From positions 1 through 11,281 of the forward strand of contig JAQCAN010000058.1 of the NCBI GenBank assembly GCA_027621335.1: a stretch of 11,281 nt of DNA, in the 5' to 3' direction. The notes beneath the pieces were generated by a model. The model was not told the origin of the DNA. It did not search any database and was given only the letters and a program-made list of their open reading frames with translations. The position numbers were made by a program, and so were the translations under genes. Origin of the DNA: Bacteroidota bacterium (GTDB lineage: Bacteria; Bacteroidota; Bacteroidia; Flavobacteriales_D; JABDKJ01). Shown one piece after another: positions 7,565 through 11,281 of this stretch (within the stretch, counting starts at the first letter, position 1; every line of letters begins with the position of its first letter).

Positions 7565-7591
7565 TGTGCTCCTCCCCTTTTTTAGGGCCCA

Positions 7592-7626
7592 CAAATGTAC
7601 GTCATCCCAAGGAATTTTATGACAAT
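7592..7626 (-). promoter_or_regulatory. Candidate promoter of the miaB-to-secG cluster
   Basis: On the minus strand TACATTTG (7599-7592) matches the Bacteroidota -7 consensus TAnnTTTG exactly. ATTG (7626-7623) is a plausible -33 element at a 23-nt spacing, the upper end of the accepted range. Transcription would start about 20 nt before the miaB ATG at 7564, which supports that start. The -33 element overlaps the palindrome at 7620-7632. Confidence 0.45.
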
Positions 7627-7637
7627 GTGTCAGTTTG
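7620..7637. promoter_or_regulatory. Candidate operator: TGACA-N3-TGTCA palindrome in the miaB-topA gap
   Basis: The sequence TGACAATGTGTCA (7620-7632) is a perfect 5-bp inverted repeat with a 3-nt spacer, continuing as TGTCAGTTTG (7628-7637). That 10-mer is identical to part of the hairpin arm before groES (3264-3273). The palindrome covers the possible -33 element of miaB and abuts a TTTG that could be the -33 element of topA. I know of no regulator that I can assign to it with confidence. Confidence 0.35.
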
Positions 7638-7664
7638 CTTCTTTCCTTAAATACTTTAGTATTT
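7634..7664 (+). promoter_or_regulatory. Weak candidate promoter of topA
   Basis: TTTG at 7634-7637 is followed after exactly 19 nt by TAGTATTT (7657-7664), which matches four of the six fixed bases of TAnnTTTG. It would give a leader of about 120 nt before topA. Other A/T-rich elements nearer the gene (TTTATTTG at 7736-7743) are possible -7 boxes but lack a -33 partner. Confidence 0.22.
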
Positions 7665-7791
7665 ATATATGGGATTCCCAAACTTGGCAGGATAAGACTT
7701 ATCTCTACCTTATATATACTAACGCTCAGACTTACTTTATTTGCAGCCTGAAACTTGGAATCATCCCATTATTTTATATCCCATACAAAGC

Positions 7792-10101
7792 ATGACTAAG
7801 AACCTAGTGATCGTAGAGTCACCCGCCAAAGCCAAAACCATTGAGAAGTTCTTAGGAAAGGATTTCACCGTGAAATCCAGCTATGGCCATGTGCGTGACT
7901 TGAAGTCCAAGGACCTGAGCATTGACATTGAGAATGGATTCATCCCGACTTATGAGATCAGTGCGGATAAGAAAAAAGTCATTGATGAGTTACTCAAGCT
8001 GTCCAAGGCGGCTGAGATGATCTGGTTGGCCACGGATGAAGACCGTGAAGGAGAGGCTATTTCTTGGCACCTTGAAGAAGCACTGAACTTGGACGAATCT
8101 AAGACCAAGCGCATCACCTTCCATGAGATTACGAAAACGGCCATCCAACATGCCATTGATAATCCTAGAAAGATTGACAGAGCACTAGTGGATGCCCAGC
8201 AAGCGAGACGTGTACTGGATCGATTGGTCGGATTCGAACTCAGCCCGGTCCTATGGAAGAAGGTCAAGCCGAGTCTCTCTGCTGGTCGCGTGCAGTCGGT
8301 TTCTGTGCGCCTCATCGTGGAACGTGAGAAGGAGATTATTGATTTCAAAGCTGAGGAGTCATTCAGGATCAGTGCAGAATTCAATATAGAAGGCAAGACA
8401 CTGAAAGCGGAACTCCCCAAAAGATTGAGCACCAAAGAAGATGCGCGTGCCTTCCTTGAGTCATGCTTGGGTTCTGAGTTCAAAGTGAAGAGCACGGAAG
8501 TGAAACCAGGAAAACGGAGCCCCGCCCCGCCATTTACCACATCCACCCTTCAGCAGGAAGCATCAAGAAAACTAGGTTATCCAGTCGGCCTCACCATGAG
8601 CAAGGCTCAGAAACTGTATGAGAGTGGGTTCATTACTTATATGAGAACGGACTCCTTGAACCTTTCCGAACAAGCCTTGGCCCAAAGCAAGGAAGTCGTC
8701 AAGGATTCATTTGGAGAAGAGTATGTCCACACCAGGACCTTCAAGACCAAGAATAAAGGAGCACAAGAAGCACATGAAGCCATACGACCTACTGATTTTG
8801 GAGTGAAAAGCACGGGTAATAAGGACCTTGATCGCCTTTACGAACTCATATGGAAGCGCACCATAGCCTCACAGATGAGTGAGGCCATCTTGGAGAAGAC
8901 GACCATCCAGATCGCCATGAGCGGAAATGACAGCATCCTTCAAGCGAGCGGTGAGGTCATCAAATTCGATGGATTCCTGACAGTCTACATGGAAAGCAGT
9001 GACGATGAGGAGAGTGAGGAGCAGAAGGGAGTCCTGCCTCCGGTCAATGAAGGACAAGTGCTTGACTTCAGGCAGATGGAAGCCCTTCAGCGATTCAGCA
9101 AACATGCTCCCAGATATACGGAAGCAAGCTTGGTCAAGAAGCTTGAAGAACTTGGAATAGGCCGTCCTTCCACCTATGCACCGACCATCAGCACCATACA
9201 GAAGAGAGGTTATGTCGAGAAGAGTTCTCGGGACGGACATCCCGTGGATCATATCTGCTACTCATTGGAATCGAATCGGATCACGGAATCAGCAAAAACA
9301 GAGATCTCAGGAGCTGAGAAGAACAAACTCTTCCCAACGGACATCGGAACGGTCGTTAATGACTTCTTGGTAGAGAACTTCGGGAATGTATTGAGCTACA
9401 ATTTCACAGCTGAGGTGGAACAGCAGTTCGATGATATCGCAAACGGTGAACTGGCCTGGCAGGATATGATTGGCAAATTCTATAAACCCTTCCATGAGGA
9501 CATCGAAGTGACTCTGAAAGAGAGCGAGAGGGCCACAGGAGAGCGCGTCCTTGGAATGGAAGAAAAGAGCGGTAAGGAAGTTTTGGTCAGAATCGGACGG
9601 TATGGACCAATGGTACAGATCGGAAGAGTGGAAGATGAAGAGAAGCCGCGTTTCGCATCCTTACGTCCTGAGCAAAGTATACAGACCATCACGTTCGAAG
9701 AAGCGATGAAGCTCTTCGAATTGCCAAGGATCTTGGGGCAGAATGGAGAAGTTGATGTCGCGGCAGCCGTTGGACGCTTTGGACCTTATGTCCGTGTTGG
9801 AAAGGAGTTCGTCTCCATCCCAAAAGATGCTGAATTCGATGTCTACGATATCACCTTGGTTCAGGCCTTGGAACTGTATCAAGCCAAGCAGGAGGCTGAT
9901 GCGAAGAAGCATATCAAGTCCTTTCCGGAGAATCCTGATATCCAGGTCCTCAATGGGCGCTTCGGCCCCTACATCAAGGCTGGGAAAAAGAATGTCAAGA
10001 TTCCCAAGGGAACAGAACCTGAAAGCCTGACCTTGGAAGAATGCCTTAAATTGGCTGAAGCTACGCCTGAGAAGAAGAAAACTGTCCGAAAGAAGAAATG
10101 A
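7792..10101 (+). CDS. topA: DNA topoisomerase I (type IA)
   Basis: This enzyme relaxes negative supercoils by passing DNA through a transient single-strand break. The product has 769 residues from the ATG at 7792 (MTKNLVIVESPAKAK); the open frame extends to a TTG at 7741 but the extra residues are not family sequence. The TOPRIM domain has the catalytic Glu9 and the metal site TDEDREGEA (81-89, D82 and D84). The active-site tyrosine is Tyr283 in ITYMRTDS. GIGRPSTYAPTISTIQKRGY follows in the central domain. The C-terminus has three topoisomerase repeats, marked by GRYGPMVQIG (about 600), GRFGPYVRVG (about 660) and GRFGPYIKAG (about 722), and a Lys/Arg-rich tail. There are no Cys4 zinc fingers of the E. 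coli kind. It is divergent from miaB and overlaps the next gene by 4 nt. Confidence 0.98.
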   Translation: MTKNLVIVESPAKAKTIEKFLGKDFTVKSSYGHVRDLKSKDLSIDIENGFIPTYEISADKKKVIDELLKLSKAAEMIWLATDEDREGEAISWHLEEALNLDESKTKRITFHEITKTAIQHAIDNPRKIDRALVDAQQARRVLDRLVGFELSPVLWKKVKPSLSAGRVQSVSVRLIVEREKEIIDFKAEESFRISAEFNIEGKTLKAELPKRLSTKEDARAFLESCLGSEFKVKSTEVKPGKRSPAPPFTTSTLQQEASRKLGYPVGLTMSKAQKLYESGFITYMRTDSLNLSEQALAQSKEVVKDSFGEEYVHTRTFKTKNKGAQEAHEAIRPTDFGVKSTGNKDLDRLYELIWKRTIASQMSEAILEKTTIQIAMSGNDSILQASGEVIKFDGFLTVYMESSDDEESEEQKGVLPPVNEGQVLDFRQMEALQRFSKHAPRYTEASLVKKLEELGIGRPSTYAPTISTIQKRGYVEKSSRDGHPVDHICYSLESNRITESAKTEISGAEKNKLFPTDIGTVVNDFLVENFGNVLSYNFTAEVEQQFDDIANGELAWQDMIGKFYKPFHEDIEVTLKESERATGERVLGMEEKSGKEVLVRIGRYGPMVQIGRVEDEEKPRFASLRPEQSIQTITFEEAMKLFELPRILGQNGEVDVAAAVGRFGPYVRVGKEFVSIPKDAEFDVYDITLVQALELYQAKQEADAKKHIKSFPENPDIQVLNGRFGPYIKAGKKNVKIPKGTEPESLTLEECLKLAEATPEKKKTVRKKK

Positions 10102-11264
10102 CCGATCCAGGCCTCTATATAGAACCTCTTCAAAAGGGTGATGAGCTGAAGGCTATTTCTGGAACGGGATCCATTGGAGAGCGCATGGTCATCTATTCTG
10201 GTAAGGAGTCAGAATTGCAGAACGTTCAGATTGCTTTCATAGGCGTGAATGAAGGCCGAATGAGCAATGAGAATGAAGGCTGCGCCCTCGGGGCGGAGGC
10301 CATAAGGAAATCCCTGTATCCACTCCATCTGCACAGCGAGAATGTCTTTATGATCGACATGGGCAACATACGTCCTGGGCATAGCTTGGAGGACACCCAT
10401 TTCGCATTGGAGATGACGAGTGCCTACCTCATTGAGAGAAACATTGTTCCCATCATCATCGGTGGCCCTGACCATTGCACCCTTCCGCTCTATCGTGCCT
10501 TTTGTCGATTGGAGAGAATGACCAATATTCTGAGCGTGGACCCCATCTTCGATATCGGAGATGTGGATGAGGAAACGCACAGTTCCAACTATCTCAGCAA
10601 ACTCATAATCCATAAGCCAGGCTTCCTATTCGACTATACAAATATTGGACATCAATCCTATCTGGTCAATGCAGAGATGACCAAGGTGATGAAGCGTATG
10701 CTCTTCCAAACAATGCGTCTGGGAGAAGTGAATGAGTCCATCAGTGATACGGAGCCCTTGGTCAGAAATGCTGACTTGATGTGTCTTGATGTCCGTTCGG
10801 TCAGGATGAGTGATTCTCCAGGGCACGCACACCCACTGCCCAATGGCCTCTATGCCGAACAATTCTGCCAGTTGGCATCCTATGCAGGGACCAATGAGAA
10901 GTTGGCTTGTATCGCCTTCTTCGAATACAATCCTAGCTATGATGACAGAGCACAATCCAGTCAATTGATTGCCCAAGCCGTTTGGTGCTTCTTGGATGGT
11001 TACTCACGTAGGCATAAGGAGGATGTCCTTATTGATACCGAGCGATTCATTCGTTATCTGGTGCATACCAAGGAAAATCACGACTTGGTCTTCTACAAGA
11101 GCAAGATAACCGAAAGATGGTGGTTGGAAGTTCCGTATCCACCAAGGGATGGGAATCGCTTCAAGAAGTCCCATGTCCTTCCTTGCTCATACTCTGATTA
11201 CCTCGCGGCATGCGACCACGAGATTCCGGATATATGGTTGCAGACCTATCAGAAACTCAGCTGA
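10098..11264 (+). CDS. Arginase/formimidoylglutamase-fold protein with incomplete metal site
   Basis: This 388-residue protein belongs to the ureohydrolase (arginase/agmatinase/formiminoglutamase) superfamily. The fold is marked by FIGVNEGRMSNENEGCALGAEAIR (46-70), IIIGGPDHC (119-127), NILSVDPIFDIG (143-154), a LDVRSVRMSDSPG segment (230-242) and FFEYNPSYDD (274-283). In active members manganese is held by the His of GGDHS, by Asp, His and Asp of DAHxD, and by two Asp of SxDxD. Here H126, D148, D152 and D231 remain, but the DAHxD histidine is Ile150 and the second SxDxD aspartate is Arg233. Loss of the usual two-metal chemistry is inferred. Database-style names such as formimidoylglutamase are therefore doubtful. 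The C-terminal 80 residues (VLIDTERFIRYLV onward, with a Trp/Pro-rich ERWWLEVPYPPRDGNRF) are an extension not expected in plain arginases. The ATGA overlap with topA points to translational coupling. Seventeen bases after the stop hold nothing recognisable. Confidence 0.85.
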   Translation: MTDPGLYIEPLQKGDELKAISGTGSIGERMVIYSGKESELQNVQIAFIGVNEGRMSNENEGCALGAEAIRKSLYPLHLHSENVFMIDMGNIRPGHSLEDTHFALEMTSAYLIERNIVPIIIGGPDHCTLPLYRAFCRLERMTNILSVDPIFDIGDVDEETHSSNYLSKLIIHKPGFLFDYTNIGHQSYLVNAEMTKVMKRMLFQTMRLGEVNESISDTEPLVRNADLMCLDVRSVRMSDSPGHAHPLPNGLYAEQFCQLASYAGTNEKLACIAFFEYNPSYDDRAQSSQLIAQAVWCFLDGYSRRHKEDVLIDTERFIRYLVHTKENHDLVFYKSKITERWWLEVPYPPRDGNRFKKSHVLPCSYSDYLAACDHEIPDIWLQTYQKLS

Positions 11265-11281
11265 AGGCTTACAAGAGCTTG

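Noticed and set aside
7950..8546. A 198-residue open frame on the minus strand inside topA
   Set aside because: It is antisense to the TOPRIM and core regions of topA, its sequence is Ser/Leu-rich with no recognisable domain, and it follows the codon shadow of the real gene.
10209..10613. 134-residue minus-strand frame inside the arginase-like gene
   Set aside because: Antisense to the well-supported ureohydrolase-fold gene and lacking any domain signature.
1..11281. Mobile element, prophage, defence system, CRISPR array, tRNA or rRNA
   Set aside because: No transposase or integrase motif, no regularly spaced repeats, no cloverleaf-like sequence with a T-arm, and no rRNA stretch was seen; every gene of clear function is a core housekeeping or envelope gene.

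Overview
The window is ordinary chromosomal DNA from a member of the Bacteroidota, most likely a Flavobacteriales-type bacterium. The support is the run of Bacteroidota-type proteins: an LptE-family lipoprotein, a receiver-less sigma-54 activator beside miaB, SecG with an acidic tail, and TopA with three C-terminal repeats and no Cys4 zinc fingers. Gene starts lack Shine-Dalgarno signals, and a TAnnTTTG-type promoter element is present. The species cannot be told from the sequence. No mobile element, phage, CRISPR array, rRNA or tRNA was seen.

Layout. At the left edge is the N-terminal part of a membrane sensor histidine kinase (minus strand, runs off at base 1), divergent from sanA, a SanA/YdcF-type envelope protein (plus strand). 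sanA converges on groES-groEL (minus strand), with a hairpin between them that can terminate in both directions. Upstream of groES, after a strong minus-strand terminator, comes a tightly packed minus-strand cluster. In transcription order it is miaB (tRNA methylthiotransferase), a sigma-54-dependent activator without a receiver domain, lptE (LPS transport), a TPR-containing protein, and secG (translocon). Gaps in it are 10 and 3 nt, with two 4-nt overlaps. To the right, divergent from miaB, are topA (DNA topoisomerase I) and, overlapping it by 4 nt, an arginase-fold protein (plus strand).

How they work together. The cluster links tRNA modification, outer-membrane LPS transport, protein export and a transcription activator. 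groES-groEL follows in the same direction but after a terminator, so it is probably its own unit. The topA/arginase-like pair looks translationally coupled.

The most interesting points are not a new gene system. First, the 8-mer TGTCAGTT occurs four times, always at a gene start or between genes: at the groES start codon, in both arms of the secG terminator, and in a palindrome in the miaB-topA gap. Second, the terminator 3' arm is complementary to the groES start codon region. Third, the arginase-fold protein has lost two expected metal ligands. Fourth, the sigma-54 activator has a GSFTGA loop and no receiver domain.
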